Part shown: piece by piece, positions 1 to 12,769 of the stretch | Layout: each line of letters starts with the position of its first letter | Position numbering within the stretch: position 1 is the stretch's first letter | Source of the DNA: Gnetum montanum | Lineage: Eukaryota > Streptophyta > Gnetopsida > Gnetales > Gnetaceae | Direction: 5' to 3' | Length of the DNA stretch: 64,000 bases | NCBI GenBank assembly: GCA_015680685.1 | Contig: MNCI01004986.1 | Coordinates: 17,084 to 81,083 of the forward strand | Translations under genes and position numbers: made by a program | Notes under the pieces: generated by a model | Database searches by the model: none | What the model was told of the DNA's origin: nothing | The model's input: the letters and a program-made list of their open reading frames with translations, nothing else

Positions 1-1385
1 GAACAACATCCGACAATTTGAAGGGGGGTACAATGCTAATCCTCAAAATCATCTACAATCATTTTATGATGCATGTGTCTTAAAAAAGATAGAAAGTGAA
101 TGGAAAAAACTTAAGTTGTTCCCATAGACACTAGTCAAAGAAGTGGAAAGCTAGTACTAGTCCTTAGAACCAAAATCCATTCAGAGGTGGATTACCATGT
201 TAGAATTGTTCAACAATAAGTACCAAACATACTCCTAACTGTCCAACCTATGAAAGAAAATCCAAGGTTGGAAACAAGGAGGAAATGAACCCTTGGATGC
301 TGCCACGGGCTGATATTATGCACTGTTACATTGTTGTTTTGGCCATGGTTATTCGCAAAGGGATCAACTATGCCATCTCGTAGATGGGCTTAGGCATGAA
401 ACATGAAGAACCCTTGGGACGTATGCCCAAGGGAGGCTATTTAAGCTTAGGACCCATCAAGTTCAAAGATTATTAGAGCAAGTTGATAAGGAAGAAGGTG
501 AGTTAAGGAAAAGAGAGAGTGCAGAGGCATATAATAGAGATCCTTTCCTCTGAAAGAGGGTAGTAGGATTCTGTGAGGATGAAGAAGGGTCACCACTAGA
601 AGAGATGGTGAATAAGAAAACCTTGCCTATCCAAAAATTAGCATCGGAAGTATCGGAAAAGGTAGACCAAATGTGGGATTTCCTAGATGATAGATTTCAA
701 ACCATTTTTAAAATAGTTGAGGAGTCTAGAGAGCAAGGTAGTGATCATGAAAAAGGAAAGAAAAGAGAAACTAAACATGCATGGAATAAGGATAAGGGAA
801 AAGTTTCCATCATCGAAGAGGTTGTGGATTCAGATACAAATAATGATAGTGGATGTGAGATATGCCAATATGACCATCCTAAGGGATGTTGCCCTATAAT
901 CTCACATTTGTAGAAGTTTGGGGTGTATGCAGTTAACCCATAATTAAACAAAAGGCAAACAGCCCGAAGGTTACCTTATCCTCAAGGTAACCCAAGACAG
1001 TTCCACCAACCTTTAACATATTATCAAAGTGGAACTCCACCACAACCAATCGAGTAGTATTAATAGTGTCAATATCCACAATCATGGGGAATTCCACCAC
1101 CAAGGCAACAGTATCCTTACTGGCAACTTGACCCATATGGATATTACATGCAGTAGCCAATCTCTCCACATGACTATACTGGTCACGTTACTCCTCAACC
1201 TCACTACCAAGTCCATGAGTACTATAGGACTCCTTCTCCTAGGGGCGATGTTCCACAATCATATCATTCTTCTCATCTGGCTACACCTCTTCCACCCTTA
1301 ACTCCATTACAACTTGCTCTAACTATGCAAGGTGAAATTCCTATCTAGCCACAGCAACCTAACGCCACAAGGGTTGTTAACTCTT
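1..1385 (+). pseudogene. gag: gag of element A (capsid and nucleocapsid), decayed
   Basis: Gag packages the retrotransposon RNA in cytoplasmic particles. The opening bases translate as the capsid-core region shared with element F, with W-rich 'retrotrans_gag' features, interrupted by frameshifts and TAG/TGA stops. A clean stretch at 605-913 ends in a zinc-knuckle-like motif at 854-895 (C-E-I-C-QYD-H-PKG-C), with spacing CX2CX3HX3C instead of the usual CX2CX4HX4C. A Pro/Gln/Tyr-rich tail follows to about 1385. It is closest to the gag of element F in this window. Confidence 0.8.
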
Positions 1386-1411
1386 AACCTACTATTGGTT
1401 CTAACCACTGC

Positions 1412-2070
1412 ATGAAGAAAAGACCTTTCTTTAGAACCAACAGTCCAACTAAGCCCTCGCAAGCACAAGCGGCTGATTTTTCAACCACCTCACTATCACT
1501 TGAAGCTTCGAAGCTCCCTTCAACCCAAAAATCACGGTCAATGCATATGGTCATGTTAACTCATGCCGTCACCGATTGGATAAAAGTTAGTCATCTTCCT
1601 AGAAAATTCTCTAATATTGGGAGTCCTCTAATATATTTACAAATCATTGGAAACGAACCATGCAAGGCTCTTTTGGATTTAGGTTCTAGTGTCAACTTGA
1701 TTTCTCAAGAAATGTACAAAGCTTGGAACTTGCCTTCGCTAAAAAAGAGTAACATTTGTTTAGAGTTGGCCGACTAGTTCATCACTGTCTCATTGGGACT
1801 AGTGGAGGACATTGTCACCACTATTTGTGGGTGGTCATATTTAGGTGACTTCCTAGTGATTTAAGTAAATAATGGTAAGGGAAACTTCCCAATCATAATG
1901 GGAAGAGCATGGCTAAGCATAGTTGATGCACACCTAGGAATTTGCGATCTTTTCTTAGAAATATTAAAGGAAAATACATTTGGGAAGATCGAGAAGAAGA
2001 AAGTTCCATGCATCGCATACAGTGACTTAGGGTGTAATTGCATGTAGAAGTCATGGTTCATCAATGTTTA
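1412..2070 (+). pseudogene. aspartic protease of element A, decayed
   Basis: Retropepsin-type protease that would cleave the Gag-Pol polyprotein. The active-site loop reads LLDLGSSVNLIS near 1667-1705; the D-L-G form is usual for Athila proteins. The ORF starts at an ATG at 1412 but is in frame with the end of gag, so this is probably not a true start. A TAG at about 1777 and further stops (for example near 1863) break the C-terminal half, which can be followed to the 'KKKVPCIAY' region near 2020. The same protein is seen in elements B and F. Confidence 0.8.
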
Positions 2071-2355
2071 ACATTGCCTGCATGTAATCAGTGTGCACAA
2101 GTGATTGATATACAAAGATGCTTGTATGCATCAACTACAAGATAGGAAGTCACCCAGTGGTTGATAGCTGATCAAGAGAGCAGTTCAACTATATGCATGA
2201 AACCAACTAAGGGTTTGACTTGCGCTTACATCGATAGCATAGACACTTTAGAGCAAGTCCATCATCAACTTCCAAGTCTTGACATTGAAAATATCAACTG
2301 GGGGAAGTTGGAAATCCTAGATAATTTTAAGTAAGAGCCCCTTGAGCTAAAACCA

Positions 2356-3990
2356 TTGCCCACTGGTATGGAATACACATTTCTTAACAATGGAAAACCA
2401 GTAATTATTAACGTGAAGCTTGCTCCTCAACAAAAAGAAAGACTGCTAAAAGTGATAAATAAATGGTTAAAAGCCTTCGCTTGGTCATATCCCAAATTAA
2501 TTGAAATAGATCCTAAGATATGCCAACATAGGGTTTACATTGATCCCTCCATGAAGCCTCGAAGACAACTATAGAGGCAATTGAACCCAAAGCTGAAGTA
2601 AGTAGTTAAGGAAGAAATTGAACAACTTCTAAAAGCTTGGTTCATATACCTCATTGCTAATAGCGAATGGGTTAGCCTCTTAGTTATAGTACCTAAAAAG
2701 GGAGGCAAATGGAGGATGTGCATAGATTTTAGGCTACTAAACAAGGCAATATTCAAGGACCACTTTCCATTGCCATTTGTTGACAAAGTCTTAGACACCA
2801 TTGCAGGGCATCGCTACTATAGTTTTTTGGATGGGTACAATGGGTACAACCAAATAAAAATACCCCCAGAAGACCAAGCCAAGACTACGTTTACCAGTCC
2901 TTAGGGAACACTTGCATACAAATAGATGCTTTTTGGCTTGTGCAATGCCCCTACAACATTTCAACGATTAGTTCCAAGCATATTGCAACAGCAAATAGGA
3001 AATGGTGTGGAGGTCTTCATGGATGACTTCTCCACCTATGGTGCAAACTTTGATCAAGCCTTGGACTGATTAGATCAAGTATTAAAATGATTTGTAGAAA
3101 CCAATTTAAGAATCAACTGGCCAAAAATCCATTTAATGATCCAAGAAGGTGTAGTATTAGGGCATAAGATCTTACAAACAGGGATAGAGGTAGACCCTGA
3201 AAAGATCAAAGTTATCTAAGGAATTACCCATCAACTAGAAACTATAAAAGATATCCAATCATTCCTTGGACACACTAGCTACTACAGAATGTTTATTGAG
3301 AACTTTTCAAAGGTTGCAAAATCATTAGTTGAATTAATAAAAAAGGACATACCTTTCGAGTGGACTAGGGAATGTGAACTAGCTTTCCAAACTTTAAAAC
3401 AGAAGCTAGTAGAAACACCTATTCTACAAGATCCTGAATAGTCTAGGCCATTCTACATAATGACTGATGCATCCAACTATGCTTTAGAAGCCATACTTAC
3501 ATAGTTAGATGATCAAAAATGTCCTTATTACATTCACTATGCAAGTAAAAGTATTGTTGGTGCACAACTTAACTACACTACAATAGAGAAAGAATTAATG
3601 ACTGTAGTGTTTGCACTAGAAAAATTTAGGCACTATGTCTTTGGCTATAAGGTATTCGTACACATGGATCATAGTGCAATAAGGTTCCTAATGAATAAGC
3701 CAATGGTAAGCCCTTGCATCATACAATGGCTTGTAATCTTACAAGAGTTCAATCTTACGATGATCAATTGTAAAGGCATCGAGAACATAGTTGCTGATCA
3801 TTTATCTCGATTGCGATGGAACAAAAAAGCGGATAAGTATTCAATTTTTGACTATTTCCTAGATGAACTCCTCTTTGCAGGTGTAGTAAATAATCAATTA
3901 ACCATGAAGAAAAACTGGTATAATAGCATTCTCACCTATCTCCTTACACAACAAACACCACAAGGGTTTGATGCCAAAAAGAAACAATAG
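2356..3990 (+). pseudogene. pol: reverse transcriptase and RNase H of element A, decayed
   Basis: Copies retrotransposon RNA into DNA. RT landmarks in order: WRMCIDFRLLNKA near 2710, SFLDGYNGYNQI near 2825, FGLCNAPTTFQR near 2935 and the catalytic VFMDDF at 3013-3030. RNase H follows with TDAS (near 3465), EKEL (3588), MDHSA (3664) and ADHLSR (3793), so its four acidic residues are still readable. Stops at 2571, 2902, 3067 and elsewhere break it. Only one RNase H domain is present, unlike element T. The wording is Athila-type. Confidence 0.9.
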
Positions 3991-4014
3991 TTTCTTCACT
4001 GAGCCAAGTATTTT

Positions 4015-5095
4015 TTGAAAATCAATGGGAAACTTTATAAAGTATGCCCCAATGGCTTGGCTCAATGGTGTGTTCCTGATGTAGATCAACTACGAGTTCT
4101 CCAAGAGGCTCATGAGAGTCCTTGTGAGGATCATTACACTAGGAGACAAACAACCATTAAGATCTTTCTTGTAGGATATTATTGGCCTATATTATTTTGG
4201 GATGCGCATCATTTCATCTAGTCTTGTGAGCATTGTCAATGTGATGGGGGGATGACTGCTAGAATGGAGGGGCCACAACAATGGATACAACCTTTAGAAC
4301 CCTTCGACATTTGGGGAATTGATTTTATGGGGCCGATTACACCAATGTCCAATGGAAAATATTATATTATTGTTGCTGTTGATTACCTTAAAAAATGGGC
4401 AGAAGCAACTACAATTACAGATTGTACATCATCCACAGTTGCACGATTTGTTCAACAACAAATCATAAACAAGTTTGGTGTGCCTCGTGCACTTATTTTA
4501 GAAAATGGTACACACTTCATAGGTGCTACTTTTCACAAATTAATGCAACACTTAGGGGTTGAGCACAAATTGACTACACTATACCACCCCCAAGCGAACA
4601 GTCAAGCCAAAGTTACCAGTAAGGAGATTATGAAGATATTGACAAGAACCATTAGCAAGTTTAGATGAGAGTAGAACACTAAATTGAACGATGCTCTCTA
4701 GGCATATCACTCCACATGGAAACTTCCTATAGGATACTCTCCCTATGAGTTAGTGTATGGTAAATTACTAATGCTTCCCATTCAAACTAAGCTCCGTACA
4801 CTATCCATGGCATGTCACCTCAACCTTGACCTTGATCTAGCATTAAAAAAAATGGCTGATGATCCTTAACCTGCTAGATGAGAACCAATTGGTTGCCCTA
4901 TCATCTAATGAATTGCACAAGGCCTTCAATAAACAATGTCATGACCTAAGGATTAGGAAAGTTAAATATCAACCGAGAGACAAGGTTCTCTACTGGAATC
5001 CCACACATGTGCCACAATGTACCAAATTTCAAACGCTATGGGAAGGATCTTATGTCATTCATGAAACTTTTCATTCAGGGGCCATGATGATATAA
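4015..5095 (+). pseudogene. integrase of element A, decayed, catalytic residues lost
   Basis: Inserts the cDNA into the genome. An HHCC zinc domain spans about 4110-4245 and the core starts with WGIDFMGPITP (first catalytic Asp at 4321). The second catalytic Asp of the usual DNGTHF motif is Glu here (ENGTHF, 4501-4515), and the catalytic Glu of QAEVT is Lys (QAKVT near 4605). The C-terminal domain with WEGSYVIHETF runs to 5095. With two of three catalytic residues changed and several stops, this integrase could not work. Confidence 0.88.
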
Positions 5096-7182
5096 AAACT
5101 TGAGAGCTTGAATAAGAAACTGTTGGTCAACGTCCAACAAACCAAACCTTTCCATGAGCTCAGGATAGCCAATACCCATACTACCTCTGTTGGTAGATAA
5201 CCTTTCTTGCTATTTAAGATCTCCTCCTTCCAACTCAGTTGTGGGGGAGATGGCCACCTATGCCAACCATTCTAGGCCCTCAGTTCTTTTGTATTTTTGT
5301 ATTTTTGTTTTGCACATTTTTTAATATTTCTTATTTTTGTTTTACACCATCATTTACATTTTAATATTTCTTTGTTTAGTTGATTTACTTTCATTCGTCA
5401 TACAATAGTGCTCCTGATGGTGGATTAAATTATATACTATTGATTGCTAATCTTTGGTTTTTACCTCTAAATTATGATGCTGATATTATGATATGGTTCT
5501 TTTAATAAAATAGGCAATGATTCCACTTCGTCCATTCATCCATTCAACTCTGTGGTCTCCCTTGGCTTGGAACTGTATAGTCCCTTTTTTTCTAATCAAC
5601 TTCTTAACAAATTGGTGGCTTGGTATTCTTCAAACCAAGGAAGGACTCAATGGATGAAAGGGGTGTGGCTTCAAGGGGATTCGATGAAATTGTGTTGGCC
5701 ATTCTCTTGGGTTCTTGGATGCTTTTCTTGGGGTTTCCACCATTTTTCCATCAATCAAATATCAGGAAGCTGAGTGAATAAACATAAGTCTTTGCATGGT
5801 GTGGTTCTCACGCAAAAAAAATAAAAAAAGAAAAAAAAGAAAAGAAAAAACAAGTGAGAATTTAAAGTACACCCCTTAGACATAATAAAGCAATATGGGA
5901 TACAAGCACTAGTTATGGCATTGGAAAGACATGTTACCCATGCCTAAAGGTTCCCTCTAACTAAGGCCCTTTCTCGCTTCCTCCTTCTCCATCTCGCTCT
6001 CCTTGGGATGGTGGTCAGTCTTTGTGGAGGCATTCTTATTACTTTAAGAGGATGGATTGGCCAAGTGTATTGATGCAAGGTCACTGAATGTGGTTGGTTT
6101 GAGTCTGGATTTGGAATGAGTTCTACTCAGTCACATTAATCATGACATACAGAAAGGACTTTATACAACCTTACTCTTGGGACTCCATTTCATTTCTACT
6201 CTCCATCTTTCTTTCCATGTTCCATCTCATTGCTAGTTTTATGATTAGTCCATATTTTGGTTGATGCATTTTTCTTCCTTGTTAAACTCTCATGGGTTAG
6301 TTTTTAACTCTTGCTTCCAAATGACATTCCTAGAGCCTATGGACTCTTTGTTTTGTGGGTTTGTCAGGGCATAAAGGGCATAGGCCTACTTTAGGGAGGA
6401 TCCAATGGCATTCTTTTTTGGTGCAATTGTTAAGTTCTTTCCTTTAAAGATTCTTTGCAATCAACCATTTCTCATTTCATCTCCATCTTTAACATCCATC
6501 TTATTAGCGGTGCCATTGTTATTTTTCCCATCTTTCTTATTCCTTATATTTTTCCATATTATTGCTACTAGAGGTTCACTCTTAGTTGTGGGGGCCCTGG
6601 CACAAATTTTTCAATTTCTCCATTCTACTACTTGGCTGACCCCTACACCTTGGGTAGTTATTACTAATAAATCTCTAACCCAGTTTCTACCATAACCACA
6701 ACCTAGCCAATGTGCTTTATATCGAGGCAAAGTATTAACTACATTGTGGTTTACTTATCCTTGCTCATTTGTGACTGTGTTGTGTGTGCATATGGCAATT
6801 ACATGGACAATGGACTAGGGTAGGAGGAAGCACTCGGGATGGACTAAAGCTAGAGCATTTATGCCAAGAACAAGTTTGATTGCATGGTTATGGATAAATA
6901 ACGAAATGCGCAATCTCAGCATTGGTAGCAATGTGCCTCATTTTTCTTTTTCTTTTTCTTTTTCTCTCTCCCTTTCTCTTCAAGCAATTGAATGAAGGTC
7001 TGGATGCCACTTATGTACAGTGTTCACCATCATGGGTATGAACACCAATGTTGTAATGTATTGTTGATTCATTCACTGGGCACTTAGAGTCTGCCATCCC
7101 GTTTCACTACCAATTGTCATTCAGTCAATAATCCCATACCTTTCCAATATTTTGTAAGAAACTTGAGGACAATTTTTTATTT
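5096..7182 (+). other. long 3' noncoding region of element A
   Basis: About 2 kb lies between integrase and polypurine tract, where Athila elements often carry an env-like ORF. I see no convincing env-like protein; short ORFs (5552-5773, 6405-6695) have no recognisable motif. The region is homologous, on the other strand, to 17463-19480 in element B and 52036-54010 in element E, so it is an inherited element part. It contains an A-rich run at 5814-5850 and a (TTTTTC)n microsatellite at 6941-6966. Confidence 0.7.
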
Positions 7183-7195
7183 AGTTGTGGAGGTA
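7183..7195 (+). promoter_or_regulatory. polypurine tract of element A
   Basis: AGTTGTGGAGGTA sits directly before the LTR TG. The same junction (GTTGTGGGGGTA then TGATGA) occurs at 22903-22915, and reversed at 17463 and 52036. It primes plus-strand DNA synthesis. Confidence 0.75.
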
Positions 7196-8039
7196 TGATG
7201 AGCCATGATATCATGGCCGAAATATTGAATCCATAATATCAGGTCCACAATATCAGAGCTTTCCATGCGATGTCAGATACCCGATATCATGTCCTACCTC
7301 ATTAACGATAAATAAGAGGTGGACACACTTGGCTTGCGTAGTTAATTTTAGTCCCTTATCCAAACTCTTGCCTTTTCTCCCTCTCAGAGTTAGAATTATT
7401 TCTATGTGCCTATAGTAGGAGTCATAAAGTGAACGGATCTTTATTTGAGCATTGTGTACTTGAGCACACCTTGTGTATGACAATAAAGACGAACTTTGTG
7501 ATAAACCTTGCAGCATTCAGAATAGATTAATTAATGTTATTTTCAGCTATTTAATGCTTTCCTTAGTTAATTAATGTTCTCTCTCTCTCTCACCCTACGA
7601 CTCTCCTAAGTAAGCACACTTAGTATGATCACTTCGAGCATGCATGTAACACTTGGTGACCTAGTAATAATTAGTGCTTGGTAATCCCAGTAGTGTTGCA
7701 CTGGTTTAGGATGTGTATGACAAGTGAGAATGGATACTGGTGTTAGGATTAAATAAAGCCTAGTTAATCAATAGTTAAATTAAATTAGTTACTTAGTTAT
7801 CTCTCTCCTCCCTTATTAGTAGTAGGACATAAAAACACATAAAAAGGAAAAAAATCATATGCCTCAAGTTTACTTAACCATACAATCATGACATGCAAGT
7901 AAGCTTGGGAAGACAATGATTGATCAACCCATTCTTGTTCCACAAGGTGCATAGGCACTTAGTCCTTGGAATTTGACCGAATCGTGCATGTACTCTCATA
8001 TTCATATGGTTGAGCATAGGAATACCTCACCACTCATCA
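7196..8039 (+). repeat. 3' LTR of element A (844 bp)
   Basis: Begins TGATGAGCC and ends CTCACCACTCATCA. The start carries several GATATC-like palindromes; an AATAAAGA polyadenylation-like signal lies near 7480. The last about 400 bp closely match the LTR of element F (60270-60684), placing both in one subfamily. Confidence 0.9.
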
Positions 8040-8420
8040 ATGAGTATTAAGGCCCACCTTCCATACACATCTCGAACTCGTTATGATAAGATTAGGTTAT
8101 CAAGTGTTAAGCTTCTAGGTGTACCAAGCAATAACACTACTAGGATTACCAAGTATTAATAGTATGCTTGAGGCATTTGAGCTTACATCTATTATTTAAG
8201 TGTATTCATTAATTAAGAACATGAATGTAAAGTGCATGAAAGTAAACATTAATCTATTTTGAGTGCAGTAAGGGGTTCCAAGAATCTTGTCTTTATTGTC
8301 ATCACATCAAGGTGTCCAAGTACATTGATGCTCAAATAAGGATCCATAGAATCCTTGAAGTCCTATTGTAGATACTTAGAAAATATTCTAACTCTTATGA
8401 TAACAAATTTCAAGAACTTC
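8040..8420 (-). repeat. degenerate Athila-type LTR fragment
   Basis: The text around 8280-8400 (CTTGTCTTTATTG, then CAAGTACATTGATGCTCAAATAAGGATC) is the R/U5 region of the same LTR superfamily in minus orientation, as in 17060-17120. Element A appears to have inserted at its edge. Confidence 0.6.
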
Positions 8421-9840
8421 ATTATGCTATTAAATCAACGGTCCCATTAATGTGATGGGTACACACATTTACAGAGGTAAAGAAAGACACTACATTAATG
8501 CATTGACATCAATGAGGATGCATCAACGCACACCCATTGACTTTGTGATTCATTAGCTTGTTAAGGGTTTGGGTTATAGTTGTATTGCACCTTGGATTGC
8601 AAAAGTTATAGCCCATAATCTATTACAAATTTTTTAGTTTCATATTTATATCTTAATTATTGCAATAGCATGCATCACCTACCTAATTTAAAACATTATT
8701 ACCATACTTTAATTTAGGCATCATGTGCTTGCATGCATAATAACTCTACCTATATATGATGTTGTTCGATTTTGTAGCTAAGCTTAGGTTGTTGAAATCA
8801 CATAATCCCTATCTAAAAGTTGTATTTAATGCATCAAATGATTTGGATATTCAATATTTTTTTAGCAATTTAAAAATATTCTTTATTTTAATATATTTTT
8901 AAAATATGTTGATTTTTTCTACCATGTTATTGGAGTAGAGTAGTTTCTCATGTTTTTAATCATTGATGACTACCCATTTGAGACAAAATTATAATGTTAT
9001 AGTATATATGATTTGTTTTTGATGCCCCTATAGATCCTATGGGTCTTCAAATGTAATAAAATCGGATGGGTTGCATAATTCTGTATATAATAATACATTT
9101 TTAAAGCTTAATAAGTTTATTAAAATTTTTTATTTTATTTAGAAAATTAAAATTATACATTTAAGTTTCCACCTAGTAAACTTTATCTTGAGGAAAATGA
9201 AAAAATATGATAGTTATGAATATAAATTTTCTTTTATTTTTTTTAAAATTTAAATGCAATTTTTAGTGTGGTGAAAGCTTAATCAGATTTATAAAACTTG
9301 GGTCCATTCACTGAATAGATACAAATTTTCAATCTACAAGGAAGATAATTTGGGAGACATGATTTATGGTAGCCTATTTTGATATTCAAAGCCAAGTAAG
9401 AAAGTTTTGGAAGAGCATAGAAATTCCAATGAAAGTTAAAATTGAGTTCCATGTGCTTAGCTTTGCCTTTTTAGTTTTTACTTGCTCATATGACATTGTT
9501 TCACAACGTTTTATGTGAGTTGCATGAATATACAATAAGTTACTAATGATTATTTTGAAAGTTTTACATACTTTTAGAAGTTAATAATATGTTTATTGAA
9601 GGAGAGACTATTCTTATAGAAGTTAGCTATTTGGGAGTTTATATCTTACCCATAATCTTTATGAATTCTTATTGGATAAATACTTGCCAAAAGTGATAAT
9701 GGAAATTTAAGATAGAGAATGGTCTTAAGAGGGAGTTGTGTTTTTTGAAAAATAATAGAGAGTACATGTTTTATTCTAGTTTGAATAGTAATGCAAGTTG
9801 GAAAATTGGTCAAACAAGTAATATTTTAAAATCTTTGGGG
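8421..9840. other. AT-rich DNA without recognised gene
   Basis: No coding region can be supported. The piece around 8985-9065 resembles, inverted, the LINE tail at 14575-14695. The rest may be LINE-derived or plain decayed DNA. Confidence 0.5.
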
Positions 9841-9845
9841 GGATA

Positions 9846-10120
9846 TGTCAAATTTTAAAATTTAAAATGAAATATAATGAAAACAAACTATGAAAAATAT
9901 GAGAGAAAGTACAATAAAGAACGAAAATGTGATTCTACATCCTAAGCCAAACTAGGGCTTACGATGAGACACTTTCACATTAGCCTCTCAAACAAATTTA
10001 TACATAATTTATTTCCATATTTGACATAGAATATGATGAAAATTGCCAAATATCATATTCGAGAAACCACTGGATTGTTGAGGAAGGTAAGAAAGGATAT
10101 TTCTAAGTACATATCCAACA
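9846..10120 (-). repeat. 3' LTR of the TRIM (275 bp)
   Basis: On the minus strand it starts TGTTGGATATG at 10120 and ends TTTGACA at 9846. It aligns along its length with 10604-10875. Confidence 0.85.
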
Positions 10121-10131
10121 CTCCCCTTCAA
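10121..10131 (-). promoter_or_regulatory. polypurine tract of the TRIM
   Basis: Minus-strand TTGAAGGGGAG abuts the 3' LTR; purine-rich except for its first two bases. Confidence 0.7.
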
Positions 10132-10590
10132 ATTGTGATGGTAGTAATTCTAAAATCATAGTTTGTCTTAATACATTTGCAACCAAGGTGATAGATGGTA
10201 AAATGATCACTAATCAATGATGAAATAATCACTAAAATAATAATTCATGCTCAAAATAGTAGTGATAAAATGATCTCTTAGCACCAAAATACCAATATAG
10301 AAATGGGCAGCAACTAAATGATTGCCCAACACTAAAAGATTGATATAGATATGGGCAGCAATAGAATGAGTTTTGTTAGAAAGTAGGATTGAAGTTTGTT
10401 GGAAAATCATAATATTAGCAAGTGAAAACACAAATCCCCATAGCAACAAAAATATGAAGCTATCCCTAATGGTCAAAATTAATGACAATCACATAAACTT
10501 TCAAGATCAACACCCACTCTTTCATGCTTGGGGCAAAGAATGATGGCAACATTAGTGGAAGAAATAGAGAAACATTGAACATAAAAAACA

Positions 10591-10603
10591 TGATTTGGTA
10601 CCA
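10591..10603 (-). promoter_or_regulatory. primer binding site of the TRIM (tRNA-iMet type)
   Basis: Minus-strand TGGTACCAAATCA directly follows the 5' LTR end (CACA). It resembles TGGTATCAGAGC with three transitions. Confidence 0.75.
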
Positions 10604-10875
10604 TGTGAAATTTAAAAATTTAAAATAAAGTATAATGGAAATAAACTATAGAAAATGAGAGAGAAAATAATAAAGAAGAAAAATGAGATCTCACATCCTA
10701 GGCCAATTCGAGGCCTAGAATGAGGCACTTTCACATTAACTTCTCAATCTAATTTATACATAATTTATTTCCAACTTTGACATAGAATATGATGGAAATT
10801 TCCAATATCATATCCAAGAAACTACCAAATTATTGAGAAAGTTGAGAAAGGATATTTCTAAATACATCTCCAATA
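10604..10875 (-). repeat. 5' LTR of the TRIM (272 bp)
   Basis: Minus-strand TATTGGAGATG at 10875, ending TTTCACA at 10604. Its first base pair step is mutated (TA for TG) but the target duplication GGATA follows. Confidence 0.85.
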
Positions 10876-10880
10876 GGATA

Positions 10881-12764
10881 TAGAAGGAAAAGAAAACATT
10901 TATGTTTGAATAGTATTAGGGAAGTCTATAAGACCTTAATTCAAGGGAAATCTATGTATTTATTGGTGCTGTTCCTAATCATTTACAATACACAATTAGA
11001 AAATCATGAATTATTTGGGAATTGTAGTAGATAGATGGCTCAAAATAAATAGCATTGAAAATGAGCATGACATTTTCTTTCATATCCTACATGTAAGATA
11101 GTACATTGATAGTTACATGAATTACCAACACATAATTAGTGGAGTGTATATAATGAATTGGCATAAGGTTCTTCTAAAGGTAAGAAATCATATTCACATA
11201 ATAACATTGAGTAAGCTATTTGTATCTTCACCTTCAACTCATTGAGACGAAAAGTTTTTTGCACCCTTTCAATATGTTTCTAAAGTTTAGCACTAAGTCT
11301 AAGTCCCTACAAAATACATCCATACAATATAGTAGGATAGATGATAGCTTGAAAATTTTATTTTTTGATCATCTAAGCCTAGAGTTCTAAATCCTTGTTT
11401 TTGAAAACATATAGAGCCTTAAAACTACCTACTAGTATTTATTTGATGCAGTTTTCCTACATGTAATTGTTGATATAAATGAGACCCAAATAATTAAAAG
11501 AATCTACTATTTGCACATTAACACCTTGAAAATGAAAGTTATAATATGCATTTGTTTTACCCTAGTTCATCAATTTGGATTTATTCACATTCACTTGAAA
11601 ACCAAATGAGTGACAATAATTTTTAAAAATTTGCAACATATTTTGCATATCTTTTGTAGTAGTGGAGATCAATGTAGCATCATTTGTATATAAAAAAGAT
11701 TTATTGCTTAGGATCCAATTTTGATAGCATGACTATCTTGCCAATTGCATAACTATTCTTGCATTTCATTAATAAAAATACCAAAGAGAGTTGGAGAAAG
11801 CAAACAATGTTTCTTAACTCTAAAGTTGATTGGGAATTGAAATTTTTTTCTCTAAATTATTGTTTATAATATCAATAATCACTTCCTCACATAATCTTCG
11901 AGTTGTCACAATCAAATTTAAATGGAGGCTAATTTTATGTAAGCCCAACCATAATTTTGTACAAACCATTAAATCATATGATTTTGCAAAATAAATAAAA
12001 CAAATAAATTTTTTATTAGGAATTTTTTCAAACTCCATATAGTATCTCAAACTAAGTGACCAAAAATGGAGCTATTTTGTCTAAAACTTGTTTGATACCT
12101 TACCCTAACTTGGTTAATTTCAACCTAAAAACTGATTCTCTTTTTTATCTCCCATTTTATATAATAAGATAACTTTACTAGTTTTCCAATATTGATCTAA
12201 TTCTTAATCCATTGTTAAATTTTATTTGTGCAAAATTTCTTTATGAATAGCAGGTCCTACCTACATTAATAATTTTGCATATAAGAAAGTTGAATCTACA
12301 GCTTTGCTAGATGCTAGCCTTTTAATACCCTATGTAATTTCCTTAAGAGTAAATTAGTGAGGTGCTTGTTATACAATAGTAGTAGAATTATCATTTTCTC
12401 TTGTAAATAGTTTATTGTAAAATGAACAAATATCTTGAAAAGAAAAATAATGATGAAGAGGCTTTATGACAAAAACTTTACTTAGCCTATTTAGGTTTCT
12501 ATTTAATGGTGTAAGCAAAATATTCTTACTACTCTAATAAATTTCCTTTTCTTACTTTTAATTAAGCATTTTTATGCCTTAACTAAACTTTGACTATGAC
12601 TCTTATTTGCATTCTTAATATTTTGTCTAGCCAACATGTAATCCTCATGAAACGAAGTTTTTTAAACACACTATTATTATGAATGCACAACTTGCTTAGT
12701 TGTTGTAAGCAAAATTTATTCTAGTTCTTTATGGTATCTTTCAAGAGTTTATTTGTTATGTGTT
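10881..12764 (-). pseudogene. LINE reverse transcriptase, decayed
   Basis: The minus strand reads, from right to left, a LINE-type (non-LTR) RT. There is a SKAVD-like block near 12290 and FIYFAKSYD...LWLGLHK near 11900-12000 (family form F-DF-KAYD). LLSPTLFGIFINEM follows near 11770, then a YADD box degraded to YTND near 11690, and FGFQVNVNKSK and FNYLGL near 11490-11610. Many stops are present. It is interrupted on its 5' side by the LTR at 12770-13625 and on its 3' side by the TRIM. I cannot fix the clade, nor the 3' end. Confidence 0.75.
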
Positions 12765-12769
12765 GCATT

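Larger units (their letters stand above)
1..8039 (+). mobile_element. Athila-like Ty3/gypsy retrotransposon A (5' end outside window)
   Basis: Internal gag-protease-RT-RNase H-integrase order on the + strand is followed by about 2 kb of noncoding DNA, a polypurine tract and an 844 bp LTR starting TGATGAG and ending CTCATCA. The RT, RNase H and 'WGIDFMGP' integrase wording is typical of the Athila lineage, which also uses a tRNA-Asp primer, as related copies in this window do. The 5' LTR and start of gag lie outside the window. Stops and frameshifts occur throughout, so the copy is dead. The base after the LTR begins ATGAG, which would be the target duplication, but the other side cannot be checked. 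Confidence 0.9.
9846..10875 (-). mobile_element. TRIM: non-coding miniature LTR retrotransposon, complete
   Basis: Two direct repeats of about 275 bp (9846-10120 and 10604-10875) enclose 483 bp with no coding capacity. On the minus strand the 5' LTR is followed at once by TGGTACCAAATC, a decayed form of the tRNA-iMet primer site TGGTATCAGAGC used by Ty1/copia-type elements. A polypurine tract, TTGAAGGGGAG, precedes the 3' LTR. GGATA flanks both ends (9841-9845 and 10876-10880) as a 5 bp target duplication. The outer terminus is TA instead of CA, a point mutation. Movement would have needed proteins from another element. It sits in the LINE. Confidence 0.88.

Noticed and set aside
5552-6695. 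Possible env-like ORF in the Athila 3' region
   Set aside because: The short frames at 5552-5773 and 6405-6695 lack a signal, coiled coil plus membrane anchor layout, and are not conserved as ORFs in B or E.
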